From Amoebidium appalachense (taxonomy: Eukaryota > Ichthyosporea): DNA of 64,000 nucleotides. The notes under the pieces were generated by a model, which saw only the letters and a list, made by a program, of their open reading frames with translations, made no database searches and was not told the origin of the DNA. Position numbers and translations under genes: made by a program. Position 1 is the stretch's first letter. Each line of letters begins with the position of its first letter. Location: contig CAVNZM010000009.1 in assembly GCA_963693365.1 (NCBI GenBank), positions 9,548,001 through 9,612,000 on the forward strand, written 5' to 3'. Below are positions 23,571 to 42,125 of this stretch, piece after piece.

Positions 23571-24008
23571 CAAATGTCATTGGAAGAACAATCGGGAAAT
23601 CCCGCGGTGTGACAACCAATCAGAATGAAGCAATATTGGGATATTCGGGTTGGTTGTAAGGTTTTCCGGGTCGGGCCGAAGGCCCTAACGGGCCGCAGGC
23701 CCGCCTATTGGGCCGCCAGGCCCTGCCTGGGGCCCCGGGGCCCGGGGGCCCCGGCCCGGCCCGCGAGCCACCCCGGCCCGGCCCGGCCCGCGGGGCCCGG
23801 CGCCGGGGTTAGCAGCAGCTGCTAACCCCGGCGCCGGGCCCCGCGGGCCGGGCCGGGCCGGGGTGGCTCGCGGGCCGGGCCGGGGCCCCCGGGCCCCGGG
23901 GCCCCAGGCCTGGCGGCCTAGGGCCTGGCGGCCCAATAGGCGGGCCTGCGGCCCGTTAGGGCCTTCGGCCCGACCCGGAAAACCTTACAACCAACCCGAA
24001 TATCCCAA
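23571..24008. repeat. Right terminal hairpin, copy 2, with inner flank
   Basis: Inner flank at about 23571-23635 (reverse complement of 9941-10005), then a near-perfect palindrome at 23636-24008 centred on gcagcagctgctaac near 23822. The outer arm is as in copy 1. Here the central half is also palindromic, so the whole 373 bases could fold. Confidence 0.9.
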
Positions 24009-25289
24009 AAAGCGATATGTGCAGGTACATGCTCACGGTTCTTGCTTACGTGTCTTCTATCACGTGTACATACTGGTTGCACGATCCCTTAGAGGCCGTG
24101 TTCCAGTGCACACGTGTTTTCGTGGCTATTTAAGTAACAGGCGATCTTGGGGCACTTCAGGTCTCACCTTAATTTACCCAAAATGACGGTGGTGCTACTG
24201 TACTGTCACGCTACAAGACAACACGATACTTGTTCTTGTGCCCAACGTGTGTGTGTTGTCACAACACGCTTTGAATAAATACCAAGAGGGCAGGTCCAAA
24301 AGTGTACCAGACGAACGTGATTCCCTTCTCCACCTGTGTGACGCCTGTTGTAAGTTGCGGTTCATCAGCTGCGGTGTCAGCTGAACTGGAACAAGTTTCT
24401 CCACGTCTTCTGGCTGTGTTCGCTGATCCAAAAATGCTTCGTGGGACCGTCGGAGATGTTGCCAGACGTACCCCCCCTCCCCCCTCCCCCCCCCCCCCCC
24501 CCCCCTCCCCCCCCTTCTTCCCTCAATCCGTCCAACCACCCCACACACCGCCACCCATCGACCCCTTCTTGCCCCATACTTGGCGTGTTTTCTCTCTTGC
24601 ACGTCCACAGGATGTTACCCTGGTGAAAAAAGTTTTCATACTGTGTAACCCCACTTCACCAGCACCAGCACCACCACCCAACTGTTTCTCGCAAAGGCAC
24701 TAGTTCTCCCCGTTCATTTACTCTGCTTGTATTCAGCTTTGCTCTGTCTCTTTTTTCTGCTTTGGAAAATCGCCTCTGTGGTCCGCTTCAAAAGTTTTTC
24801 CACAAAGCTTCTATCTCACCCCGGTTATTAGCTGCGCAACGGTGTACACACAACACAACCTGGTGCACTTTGATTACTTTTCCCTTTATGTCCGGTTCTC
24901 CGGCGGAGCACATTGTCTTTTTTGTTTCGGTAAATATGCTTAAGTTCCTAACGTTTCAACTTTAACAACACTGACTTCACAGGACTCCTGCCAGCAGGCC
25001 TGCCTTCTCCGAGTATGATCAGTGGGTTGTGTGTGGGTGCCCAGCTGTCCAGACGCGGGGGTGGCCTCCTCTCCGCTGCACAGCTTAGTTCAGGTCTGTG
25101 CTTTAGAAATGAGAGAACAGATCGAATTAATGAAAAGGATATATGGCTTAAAGAAAGTATTTGTCTTGTGTGTCTTAAGTGCCACAGGCCAACTTGCAAC
25201 TTGTTAATTACAGTCGAACACTTTAGCTCCGTTGTTGTGAAACTGATTATTTTGTTTTTGCTGACATACTCGTACTTTGGAACACACAG
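24009..25289. other. Start region of a plus-strand gene, exons uncertain
   Basis: Exon-like pieces on the plus strand: around 24380-24470 (ELEQVSPRLLAVFADPKMLR before a gtaccc donor), 24611-24644 (DVTLVKKVFIL after tccacag) and 24983-25021. I could not make their phases agree, so I do not join them to the gene starting at 25290. C-runs fill 24477-24515. Confidence 0.3.
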
Positions 25290-27341
25290 GACTCTCCGAC
25301 AGCGACAAACCATGGTGGTACGGGCTCAGAGAGGGCCGCATCCGCATGGAGGTGAGTGGTGTGTTCTCTAAGCCTTGACGAGCTGTTGCTAACTAACCTC
25401 GGCACCACCAATTGTTGGTCTTATTAGGGAGGGGGGGGGGGGGGGGGGTACCACTGTTTTTTTTTTACACGTTGAGTTAACCTGTATTGCTGGCAACTAA
25501 CCGTTTTTTACTACAGGCGGCCCGAAGTTACTTGCTGCCAAATGGAGAGTTGCGTCAAGTCCCGTGTTTTGTTGTGGATGGAAGAGAAAAAATCCTGCAA
25601 CTACACATCCCTCAGGCTGTCGTTGTGAAGGCACTGGCTGGTGGGTGGTTTGCTTTTGTTGTTGGTTCTCCTTGATCACTTCCCTTTCCGACTCGCTCTG
25701 CATTTTCCGCAACACACTTGCACTCGAGGGAAAATAATATGTGCAACACACAGCATGCCTCGAGCATAGAAACGTAAGCACGGAATTTTGTGCATTCCCC
25801 TACTGCACCCATAGGGTGGGATCACACGATTCATGCACACGTGGCACTGTGCACGTGCATGGAGACTCCCATTCCTATTACCCGGACCAACACTTGTTGG
25901 TTGTCCTGTTTCCCTAACCTAATAATGTCGGTACCCTTTTCCGTGTCTTATTTAACCTAGAGCCAATAACACTCACACGTACACAAATATGTGGGTGCTC
26001 TTTTACACAATGCCAAGCACATGTGAACATAAACATATACTAGGTTCTGCCCCCTGACCTCCCCCTGCGGGAGATTAACCAGCATACTAGTGGTTGTTTT
26101 GTATGTATGTGTTATTCTTCCGTAAAACGTCTCTCGTTACCCTGTCGTGCGGACAAACTCTTTCTCATGAACACGGATTGGATGTCTATGTCTAGGCTCT
26201 TGTCGTCGTGCTGTGCTGTTGACCCCCCCCCCCCCCCCCCCCTTTTTTTTTTTTTTTTTTGGGGGGGGGGGGGGGGGGAGGGGGGGATAACCAGTATAAA
26301 AATGTTTGACTTTGGCCTGATGTACGCACATTAACCTTCTTAGGCCACCACTCTACCTCACATTCAATTTCATAGAGGGCTGGACACTGTGATTTGCTCG
26401 CGTGATTGTTTCAATTTATGATTTACGATGAGGCATGTTTTTGGCAGTTAGTGGACTACTCATTTTCTTAGTAGCTGGAGTTGACGTGTGTGAGTATTTG
26501 TCTGTGTTTGCATGCATGAACACAAGCGTTCGTATGTACATGGCTCTTTCTTTACTAGCTGCCTACTTTATGTATCCCTATGCTTGAATAACCCCCCCCC
26601 CCCCCCCCCCCCCCCTCCCCCTTCCCCCCTACATTACCTGAATGTTTTTGTTGCTCTGAAGAATATTTGACTTACTGCCCTTCTTTGGTGACGCTATTTT
26701 ACATCCTCCCATTTCCAGAGAGGGCAGCAGAAGTTTGCATGCTACTTATGCAGCTGTAGTGAAGCCATTCTGAAACAGTGAGTGCTACTGTACAGAAGCA
26801 TGGCTGGACGCAGGTGTTGGGGTATTTTTGTAAATAGCGCACCAGGCGATTCTTCATGCATATTGACTCGAATACGCCCAGGTGCTGACGGCAACACTGC
26901 TTACGTGGAACCTGCTGAGGACCCTATGAATAACTGGGGCTACCGTCGCGTAAGTGTTTGCCTGAAATGGTCATCAAAGCAATGGGTGTCTCGCTTGATA
27001 AGAAGCAAGGCGAATAGTGCCCAGTGACTCATGGGCAGTGATGTTTCCATTATTTCCATCTATTGGTGCACACATGAAAGTAGCTGTTAGAGGGAGTGAT
27101 GGCCTATCATACTAAAATAGCATAGATGCCAGGCAAAGTGAGGAGCAAAGATGGTTAAATATGGGTGGTGTTCATTGCAAATGAAATGCACGACTTCGGC
27201 ACTTTAGCTTCACTGTGCATTGGTGCAGAAAGGAAAGATATCTACTTGTATCTAGTTGCCAATCCTGTTACCTTTTTGGTCTCCCTCCTGATCCATTATT
27301 AATGGTGGGACATGGCCCTGGCCGCGGGGAGGGGGGAGGGG

Positions 27342-27380
<39 letters not shown>

Positions 27381-27829
27381 TGGAAGGTGTGTATTTCAAG
27401 ATTAGCGGAGGTCCCACAGTGGGCACATTTTACTGTAATTCATTTTGAAAAGTGTAGTATAAATATATCGCCGACCTGCCAAATCTGGTAAAGATCGCGA
27501 AAGAGATATATAAAATCGATATACTTAAGTATATTGATTATATGAAAGGCCAAAAGATATACTTCGGAAGTATAGTTATCTTTTGGCCAGATCGAATTTG
27601 ATTGGAGGCGAACGCACTGAATGCGCAATAAGATCGGGTCGGCCGTTCATCGCGCGATATACTTTTTATATACTAAACAAAAAGTGGTACTGTAAGATTG
27701 ACCACATCAAACGAGATATACGTATACTATACTTTTCAAATTGTGTTATAGTAAAATGTATCTAGTGTCTCACTTTTGGGTTCAGGAGATCTATGTTGAC
27801 CTGGATGACAGCGCTCGGAGGTAAGTTAA

Positions 27830-27860
<31 letters not shown>

Positions 27861-28131
27861 TTACAACAAAAAAACGCACTTGCACATGCACACACACATA
27901 CAGACCTGCCCCCCCCCCGGGTGACCTACTCATGTTCAAGTGAAACAGTATCTGAGTTGGGTTTCGTTAACGAGGGGAATAGGTCGAAACTCGGGTACTG
28001 TGGATGACGTGGGCCCCCCTGAGGATGGGCTCTGCTTATTATGCATACTCTTTATGTATGGCTTGCATTCTGCATCGTGTTATCCGTTTGTTCTTGTGTA
28101 CTTCGTACTTTTTGACGCATTCAAACCCCCC

Positions 28132-28162
<31 letters not shown>

Positions 28163-28324
28163 AAATAAAAAAAAAAAATGTGCGCATGTAGACAAATGCA
28201 CACCATGATTTGCCAAAGTATATCATATGATATGCCTTGATAATTTGTGGGTGGAACTTTTTTTTTTTTTTTTTGTGTGTGTGTGTGTGTGTGTTTGTTT
28301 TGTATGTGTGTGTGTATGTGTTTG

Positions 28325-28359
<35 letters not shown>

Positions 28360-29958
28360 GTTACAGAGGGGGTTACAGGGAAACGTGGTGATAAAATGGG
28401 GGTGAAAGCACAAAAGTTTGCCTTCTGTTCCTGGCCTGGAGGGTTCTTGCGAAGGCCCTCTCCGACACTGTGCCTGTGTTGTTTTGCACGCTAGTTGCAA
28501 TCGAGACACGTCACTTCTATGCACTGATATATGGTCCATACCGCGGCAGGAAGTTCTTGTTCTTTCTCCACTGTTTTAACAAAAGAATGGAGCAGGGCTT
28601 TCGAGGCACTTGTCAAACCCCTGGAGGGCGCATTCAAGAAATATCTGCTGCAGAACTGGGAGATGTATGACCGTTTCAAGGCCACCATTGAGGTATGGGG
28701 CACCAGAAATGTTATCCCGAGCCTGTAATATTATGCTCGACTTGAGGATCGACGTGAGGGTGGCAGCCTCAACATTTCTTTATGATCAGATTGTAGAAGT
28801 GATGATACGAGCCATTGATGGCAAATGTGTTGTGCTGTTGTAGCAAGGGCAGTTGTTCCTTGTAAGCTGATGTGTGGCACAAGCTGGGGGCCAAGCGTAC
28901 CTGGCCCCAACATCGTTTCATGATATCTTTGACCGGAATCAACTGCTCACTTTGAAGTCTGCACTAAACCAACAACCGGTCTCTGATCTTAGCAGTTGTG
29001 CTGCGAGCGCACTCGAGAGCCACACTTCTCAGATGTCTCTCACTAATCACGAGGCAATTAAATTGTGTAACATTGCCGAGGTCGATGATCTTCGACACAC
29101 AATTTTTCGTCTTTTTCAGACTGGCCACCAAAACGGCTCCATGACACAATTGTGCACAGAATGGTGTCATTAACCTGGCTTGCCGCCCTGCCGCTAAATG
29201 GGAGAACATGTGGTCAGTTTGATGGGCAATGGTCCACATCTGGGGTTTACTCTGGTAGTCCTAATGATGGTTTTGCAGGCCGACATACTGGCACACCCTG
29301 AAGCACCACTTCAAGAGCTCCTGTCCCGCCGTATGCTGCGGTGTGGCTCCCCACAGATTTCTCCAACTCTGGAAAAGCTTTCGGGTACGACCTAACCCAG
29401 ATTTCAAACCTCCCAACACTTGTATACATGCCTTGATGCTAAGTTATGATTATTTAATGCATTTGTAGCTTGAAATCTTCACAGGCACCTATTTGCATAA
29501 CGACCCATAACCCCACCGTGTAAATGCTTTCGATTATGGTGGACACTAGCAACTAGCGACATTACTTTTGCAGCTGTACGTTTAGGTTGGATAAATAGTG
29601 AGATGAAGAAAAGTAGATGTAAAAAACAATGATTGATGCGCTCCAACTCCTTTTGCTTCCCCACCGTCAACATTTTGTTGTCGCTCTGACTGGTAACCAT
29701 GTTTCAATTTGGCCAAGACGGATTGACTTCTTTGTTTCCGTTATGTGGGACTTGTTTGTTCCGTTATATGGATGGGATGGGAGCCGCAACCAATGATCCA
29801 AAATGGAGTTGAAACCCATCCCTGTGTGGAAGCATGAGATCAATCTCTTTGATAATTGATTTTGTTCCAGATTCTTCTGCCTGCACAAACATTTGTCATT
29901 TGAGGTGGTGTTGGTGTGGTTTTAGGATGTCTGTGCATCCCCGCTTGCCATCTTTTCA

Positions 29959-29991
<33 letters not shown>

Positions 29992-30135
29992 ATAATAAGA
30001 ATAGCAAAAAAATAATTAATTCAAAAATAAAAAATGAATAATAGGACAAAAGTGATAGTATTACGTTTTGATAATGTTTATTTTTTATTTTTTATGGATA
30101 GTAGTACCTGTGTTGTCTGTCTGCAATTTGTTGAA

Positions 30136-30205
<70 letters not shown>

Positions 30206-30720
30206 CAAACAATAGAAATAAAACAAAAATGAGGAAAAATAAAAGTAAAACTAAGTGAATGATAGCACTACACATTTATAAATAGCAGAACTTGTTCTTG
30301 AACAATAACCAACTTGTCAGTTCTTTGGCTGTCCGCTCTTTTGCCGTTTTCTCCCTGTCCTGCCCTTCCTTTTAGATCTTTAAAGTTAACTCTTTACCCC
30401 TGTTGGCGATTGGTACATACTTACAACACTCACAATCAAACAGATATTGCAGGCGGCAGCGTTTCTGATTACATCTACCTCTACAACCAGATGTTCACGC
30501 TCTTTAAAACAACAAAGAAGTTTGAGAAGATCAAGTTCCCGAGCCCGTTTTACCTCAAAGTATGTGTTGTTGGAAGTAATAGAAGGATACGATAGTGTTC
30601 ATCTTTGTGATGTGTAATGACACTTCAATTGGTTGGCAGTGCGGGCGGTGTTCGTTTCTGATTCACTTTCTCCTGTTTTTTTAAATTTTTTTTCCTTCTC
30701 CTTGATATTTACCCCCCCAT

Positions 30721-30751
<31 letters not shown>

Positions 30752-30874
30752 GTTTTGCCCAGAACCTCCCGCCGCACACATACATACACGTGCTTCTCGA
30801 TTAAGCTTGTGTGTGTGTGTCTCTCTCTCTCTCTCCTCTACATACACGTGCTTCTCGATTAAGCTTGTGTGTGC

Positions 30875-30913
<39 letters not shown>

Positions 30914-31368
30914 TGTGTGTGTTTGTGTGCTTCCCTTTTTTTTTGTTTGGCGGGGGGGGGGGGGGGGGGGGGGGGAGTGTCCGGGAAAGCAGAGAGATCA
31001 GAGAGCAGGCTGGGAGGGAAGGGGGGGGGGAGGGGGGGAGAGAGGGAGAGGGAGACTGAGACTTTTGCTTTTTTTTTATATCTTTTTTGTGGTTTTTTTT
31101 TTTTGGTTTTTTTTGCTGTGTGTGGAGAGAAACTCTAAGACTTTTGAGAGAGAGTGTGTGTGTGTGTGTGTTTTTTTTTTTTTTTGTTTTTTTTGGGGGG
31201 GGGGGGGGGGGGGGAGACCAGAGAGACTCTGAGACTTTTTTGTGTGTGTTTTTTTTTTTTTTTTTTTTTTTTTGGGGGGGGGGGGGGGAGGGGGGGAGGG
31301 GGGTTGTGTGTGGAGAGAGACTCTGGAGACTTTTGTGTGTGTGTGTGTGTGTGTGTGTTTTTTTGTTT

Positions 31369-31400
<32 letters not shown>

Positions 31401-31584
31401 GGGGGGACATGGACACATGTGATTTGAAGAGTAAATGTCTTGTGCTTTTACCACAGAGGTATGAGGAGACTGGAGCAGGGCCATTGGCAAAAATGAAAAT
31501 TTTTGACGAGAAGGGCAACCTTGTGCCCGAGACCAAGATCAATCCTCTTGAGGTTGGGGACGTTGTTTCTGTTCATGCACATGT

Positions 31585-31620
<36 letters not shown>

Positions 31621-31801
31621 CCTTCCTCCCTCCCCGGGCACAGGGGTGTCGAACAACGCACCAGACACCAATACATGCAATGCGCTCTTTTTACTCATCC
31701 TTTTGGTTATTCTGATTCAATATGTGCATTGTTCGAAGCTCATGTTTGCACACCACGAGTACGAGATCGAGCCCTCAGTCACCCAAGAGTTTTCTTGGCG
31801 T
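25290..31801 (+). CDS. Unrecognised multi-exon gene (partial)
   Basis: Exons with clear GT-AG sites: 25290-25351, 25517-25640, 26719-26778, one ending at 26949, then 27786-27820, 28596-28692, 29279-29384, 30453-30559, 31457-31582 and 31739-31801. The last six join without a phase break. Segments include WWYGLREGRIRME, RAFEALVKPLEGAFKKYLLQ, VSDYIYLYNQMFTLFKTTKK and KMKIFDEKGNLVPETKINPL followed by VGDVVSVHAH. The order 'helical region, then charged beta-rich KxxxFDExG...NPLxVGD' reminds me faintly of a family found in large DNA viruses and some invertebrates, but I would not assign it. Joins among the first four exons are uncertain; a stop has not been found. Introns carry long C/G/A/T runs and a MITE. 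Confidence 0.55.
27426..27757. mobile_element. MITE-like element in an intron
   Basis: About 35-base terminal inverted repeats (attttactgtaattcatttt at the left; ttatagtaaaat at the right end) around 260 A/T-rich bases with internal short palindromes (aagtatat/atatactt). It lies between the exons ending at 26949 and starting at 27786. Confidence 0.75.
30700..31420. repeat. C-run, CT, GT, T-run and G-run tracts in an intron
   Basis: Includes a duplicated 40-base piece (catacacgtgcttctcgattaagcttgtgtgtg at 30780 and 30841) and three T-run plus G-run blocks (31166-31215, 31248-31301, 31360-31406), each followed by gactctgagactttt or a variant. Tandem duplication of a run-containing unit explains it. 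Confidence 0.85.
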
Positions 31802-32955
31802 GTGCGTACGGGCCTATACTGCTGTTGTGATTGGTTGCAGTTAAATAAGAATGTGTGCCTGCAGTGATTGTGGGCTAGACTAGCGCGTTAACACACTCGA
31901 CACTATCATACAGGCACACATGCACACCCTTTGATGTCAACTTGCATCCCTCTTCCCTGGCAGTTCGTATGCATGCCAGGCTTGCACCTGTGCACTTAGA
32001 ACGCTAGTAAGATACAATAAACCGCTCTATGAGTGCTTTGCTGGAGGACTTCATCTTGTTTGCCCCTCCGGCCTTGAAGCTTAGATGAATCAAAAAAATG
32101 TGGCTGTTAGTTTCAGAAAGAGCTTGTAGAGAGACACTGGAATGGCACAACACATTGGTTAGACATGCTCCTTTATGTTGGTAGCTAACAATGTGGGCAC
32201 TCCAACAGGTAAAACCGCATGTTGGCAGTGGAGGGGCATGCCTTATGCTTTTGATGAAGAAGGTTCACATCATCAGGCGCAAGTAATATATGGGGATCTT
32301 TTGTGTCCTTCAAGGAATCTACCAGCACATATATATCCACGGCATAGAATTTCCACTACTGTTACGTTCCTGGGTTTCCTGTGTGCACTCTGAGATTCTG
32401 TGGCGGCCTGCAAGTCCCACCTCCACTATATTAGTGATCTTGTCGTATCCTGCTTGGGGCTATGATCCAACAAATGGCAAAATGTAGGCTTCAAAACGGA
32501 CTGTCTTTACCATTATACGTGATTATTTGATGGCAAATTGCTTGATAATGCATATGACGTCGATGATTTGACTGTTATATACGAAAGGCCTTCTTGTGAA
32601 TGGATTGATGTTAGTTGGGTTGCCATATTGTAGTGTACATTTGGACGAATCAATGCAAGCATCCTCTATAAGGATTTTTCTTGCCCGAATTGGCAGCTGC
32701 TACCCGAATTCCTGCTGCGCAATCGGCAGGCTGTGTTTCGTTGAGCCCATGTCAGTGTCTTCACATCCATTGTACATGACATTGTGTGTACATGTGTACA
32801 CTCGTAAGTGCACGTGTGTCTGTGACAAAGTGTACATGTAACACGATCACGCGCGCAACTGCCTGGCACACCTGCAGTCCTGCATGCACTCGTGCACACC
32901 GTGACTCAATTGAATGAATGTGTATGTACACATGCAAGTTATTGGGAACAGTGGC

Positions 32956-32993
<38 letters not shown>

Positions 32994-34165
32994 CCCCGCT
33001 CTCCCTCTCTTCCCCCGTCTTGGGACCACCACCGTCGGACCGGAATCACCATCACCACGTCACAAAGAATTCCGTCTTCTGACAGGCCTCGTCAGGAGAT
33101 GGGGTAGGTACCCACATGAAGATGCAGCCAAACCCCCCCCTCCTCCCCCCCCTGTTGTTGTACACATCTATGCGCAAGTAAGCCTTTAAAGTTTACAAGT
33201 AGGTCTGTGCGCCGGCGCCAAAACATAACGAGACAGTTATTGATGTTGGTTGTGTGGTTGTTACCTCCCTCTCCCCCCCCCCCCTCCCTGCCCCCCCCCC
33301 CCCCCCCCCCCCGCCTCACGCCTTCCCCCCCCCCCCCCCAATCCTGCAGTTGCCGGATCTGCCAAATGTTTTGACCCTTTTCCCTTTCATTTACCCCCCC
33401 CCCCCCCCCCCCCCCCCCCCCTTTCTTGCCACACTGTGTTATCAGTCTAGGGAGAGATTGCCATTGCCGAAGTACCAAGTTTACTTGTGGTCCTCCAAAA
33501 ACATGTAGCTGAAAACCACCAAGTGCAATATGTTCTAAATTGCTTGCAAAAAATTTATAATATTTTTATTATCTTGTTGTTTTACTTGTGCACGTTTTAC
33601 AGAACTGTTTGGTAACCCGATGATATGCATGGGCAGGCAATAAAACTTTCCACGTGCACTGAGTGCCAGGTGGGCAACAAATTTATCGCTCTTTGGGAGC
33701 TTTGGCAGGATACCTTTCTCCTGCTGTACGTATGGATACCACCCTAGTAGATAAGTCTGTATGGTGCTCTGATGTTGATATTGCCTGGGAAGTTGTGCAG
33801 TGGCGTTGTAATTCTTGTTTTCATCGCCGCTGGTGCCACTTTTGTGCTGAACTTTTTAATCGCAAGCATGTTGATAGGTGTGAGTTTTTATGTCACGTTT
33901 TACCCCTTTTCCTACGGGTGTCTGCTACACTAGCTGGCAATGTGAACACTTTAGACTTCTTGTTGAATTCTGTTGGTCGTCACATTGAGTATTTATATGA
34001 TTTTCACACAGTGTTCAGGTATCTCAGTATGCACTTGTTACTGGCTAACTCGTGAAGTTTTTATTGTCTTCTCAGTATGCCGTGCATACTTGCTTATCTT
34101 TCCGTCGAATAAATCCAGTCAAAAGCAAAAAAGAAAAAAAAAATTCAGTGAAGTCTGGAATTGGC

Positions 34166-34210
<45 letters not shown>

Positions 34211-35200
34211 ATGGCCATATGTGTTGAACCGCGCAATTAGGGAGCGGCTGCGGGACTGTCTGCCATATTGGTCAATCCGATCAAGCCGTTTTTTGGAGGA
34301 GGGTAATGAAAATTGATTCAGACCTAGTTAGCCGGCGCCGCGGGATCAGCCCATTATCCAATGATATTGTGATCAATAAAGCGGGGGCAAAAAAAGCATT
34401 GATTTAGGAATGTTATATGTGACCTGATAAAAGGCCATCTTTCGCACCACATGTTCGAAAACATAAATGTATTAGCCAAAGGTTTGTATTATTTGCATAG
34501 CAAAGTTAATTACTTTATTTTTGCAATATATATATTTTTTAGGACTGGTATTCAGTCTGCTTTAAACTTGGCAATTGTAAAGCTGAACAGTGTATCTTTG
34601 GTACAAGTCAAGATCTTGTACAACGTACATGTACATATATACAATATCCTGCTTGTGCAGTCAGAAATTGCAGTATTATCAATGTAATAATAAATTTTTA
34701 GGCAGCTGCATTGGAGAAATGTGCTGCTTTCAGTCGACAACCTACACGCAGCTCTGCCCTAGAAGCCCGGCGTGTTCCGATCAGCAGACGACGACGCAGC
34801 CTCGACTCGCGCTCGCCTCCAACCGTCCGGCCAGGCAGTAACGTTTATGTGAAAATATGCTTTACCCTTTTCCAAGCCTTTCTCTGTTGGCTCTTCTTTT
34901 TCTTACCCCTTTTGCAATAGCCATACATGGTAAGATAAGGCTGGCAAGCGTGTTCCTCTTCTCCAATAAGCTGGGCCGTGTGCTCGTGTAGATGAAAGTC
35001 CAGATCCAGCTATGTAAACAAACAACTTCGGCCATGGGCTGAGCACCAGTACGTGTACCGGGGCCAGCGTTATATATGTGCATGAGTGTATGCCACTAGT
35101 ACAACATAGCTTTCACACTACCGTGACCGTGTACGACACACGCACACATGTAATATGCGTTCACAATCCAGGCTTTTAGTGTAAATGCACGTGCGTGCAC
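31802..35200. other. No confident gene; scattered exon-like pieces
   Basis: C-run tracts at 31588-31618, 32957-32991, 33278-33420 and 34169-34207. Possible exons, not joined: 33463-33560 (AEVPSLLVVLQKHVAENHQV after cagtctag) and 34702-34842 (a GC-rich Arg/Ser-rich stretch after atttttag, in A/T-rich surroundings). They could be 3' exons of the 25290-31801 gene. Confidence 0.3.
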
Positions 35201-35201
35201 A

Positions 35202-36056
35202 ATGGCAGGGACAATCATATGCAGCCTTGCTGCGTTAGCATTACACACATTCACTATTACGTGTTCCCTCTTCGATAAGCTGACTATGTGCATCACAACA
35301 CCACTAGAAACACTTACGCTACTCCTTGTGCTGCTGTTGCTTCTCGCAGTGCCAATAGTACTACACGCTGGGCCTCGCATTTGGGTGTGGGGAAAATGCA
35401 CATACGGGGTCAGGCATGGGCCGGGGTGGGGTGTGTTATCACGGCTTTATGCACGGCGCCGTTTTTGGCGTTCTCGACGCTCTTCCCGGTACTTTCTTCA
35501 TAGACGCCACGCCCAGAGAACACAGAAGTTGCCCATTTGTGGTACTGGCAAAGCCCGCAGCCTTTACATCCACCTGCATGCGCAGTTGGCAGCAGCAATC
35601 ATGTGCATCCTTTTGTTTCAGTCTAGCTTCCAACTATATAACAGTTTCTCTCTGCCCGGCCACATGTTCGTCAATCATACAAACACGTTCCCTGTTTTAC
35701 GTTGCTTATACTGCATTAGAAACCGCAAGCCGCCATTATGGATCCGATACCGTACAACACCACCACCTCTGTCGTTTGCAATTCACAGCATGCTAGTGTC
35801 TTTGATGCCATGCATGCTAGTAACAACATTTCGTACAACATATTGGTTCAATGCCATACTTTTTTCCTGCATATGGTCGTTTATATGCACACCCACATTG
35901 CAAAATCATTCTCTAGAGAGAAGGTATGCAGGCGGTTCTGGCCATGTATTTGGAGCGGAAATGGTGGCCTTTGGGAAAGTTGCTAATACAACGGCATCCG
36001 GTTTGTGGTCGGTCTTCCTTGTGTGCTCTTTCGTTTTGTTGCTATCTGTTGCAGCA
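35202..36056 (+). CDS. Open frame of unknown status
   Basis: An ATG frame with no stop for over 280 codons before the Cys-rich exon at 36057, which it joins in frame. It contains hydrophobic stretches (LTLLLVLLLLLAVPIVL; LWSVFLVCSFVLLLSVAAM) and an Arg-rich patch (RRFWRSRRSSRYFLHRR). Such a length is unlikely by chance, but another frame (35416-35796) is also open, which weakens the case. A good acceptor (ctgttgcag) just before 36055 suggests the downstream exon may start there instead. Confidence 0.25.
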
Positions 36057-41240
<5,184 letters not shown>

Positions 41241-42094
41241 TTACTTAAGAACAACTCGCTTGTAGGGAACTGTTACACTGGATGTCAGGCGCAAGACAGA
41301 GAAGTCCGGCTTCGTCTTGCCTTTGCATGACGTCGTTGTACGGTCTTTATAACGTAATCGACCCGTTTCATCCACATATGTTTCACGAGCACCAGGCTCG
41401 TCGTGCTTGCAAGCAGAGTGGTCAAACGAAACAACTGCCTTTTGGTAAAAAAACAAGCTGAACTTTTTCCCCTCCTGAACCTCAGTGAAAACATTTGTTG
41501 CGTGCTTATAATACAGATACTGAGGAGGGAGCTTTGCCAGCAAATCGTCTGTATCCATCTCTACCCGAACAGTGATAGCATTCCAGGTAATGCACTCGTT
41601 CATCCACATTTCAGTGTAATCAAAGTACCCCACTATAGACAGCAGACACAAGAAATCAATAAATGACTCTATGCGCAGGAGCACAACGGGTGGGCCATAC
41701 TCTTTCTCTGCCCCATTCTTTTTGTACAGTTGCACCCTGTTTTCCAGTTTGGTGATTAGTTGGTTGCCGAACGCCGTTCGCAGGGCCCCCCACCTTTTCG
41801 TTGGCAACTCTTCTTCAATTGTTGCGAAGGCAGGGAGCGGGATGACGTCAGTTGGGCTGTTTTTCTTTTTGTCCCCAACACGGGTCCACCAGACCTGAAA
41901 CCCCCATGCAATGAGAGATCAACCTTTTTCATTTACTCACTATCATAAGGCTCACTCTCCCGTTACACATACAAACGCAGCTGTCCGCTAACATTCCTTT
42001 CCCCTCCCCCCTCTCCCCCTCCCTCCTTTCCTTTTCTTCTATGTGTTCAATGGGGGACGGGGAGGGCTGTTTGAGGCTGTGTGTGTGTTGGTAT

Positions 42095-42125
<31 letters not shown>

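Larger units (their letters stand above)
9665..24008. mobile_element. Putative 14.3-kb element bounded by inverted hairpin termini
   Basis: The left terminus (9665-9940) and right terminus (23636-24008) are GC-rich palindromes whose outer about 76 bases are the same. Each is followed on its inner side by the same flank of about 68 bases (tattgcttcattctgattgg...), so the two ends are inverted relative to each other. Between them are an SF3/D5-type helicase, three coiled-coil proteins, C2H2 and MYND zinc-finger proteins and several tandem arrays. A third terminus with the same inner flank begins at 62595. No polymerase, integrase or capsid gene is recognisable, though 500 bases are unsequenced. 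I see no target-site duplication. Alternative: two independent insertions of a smaller hairpin element in opposite orientation. Confidence 0.5.

Noticed and set aside
35416-35796. Alternative 126-codon frame overlapping the long open frame
   Set aside because: No splice sites, start context or motif favour it over the other frame. It is mentioned only as a reason for caution there.
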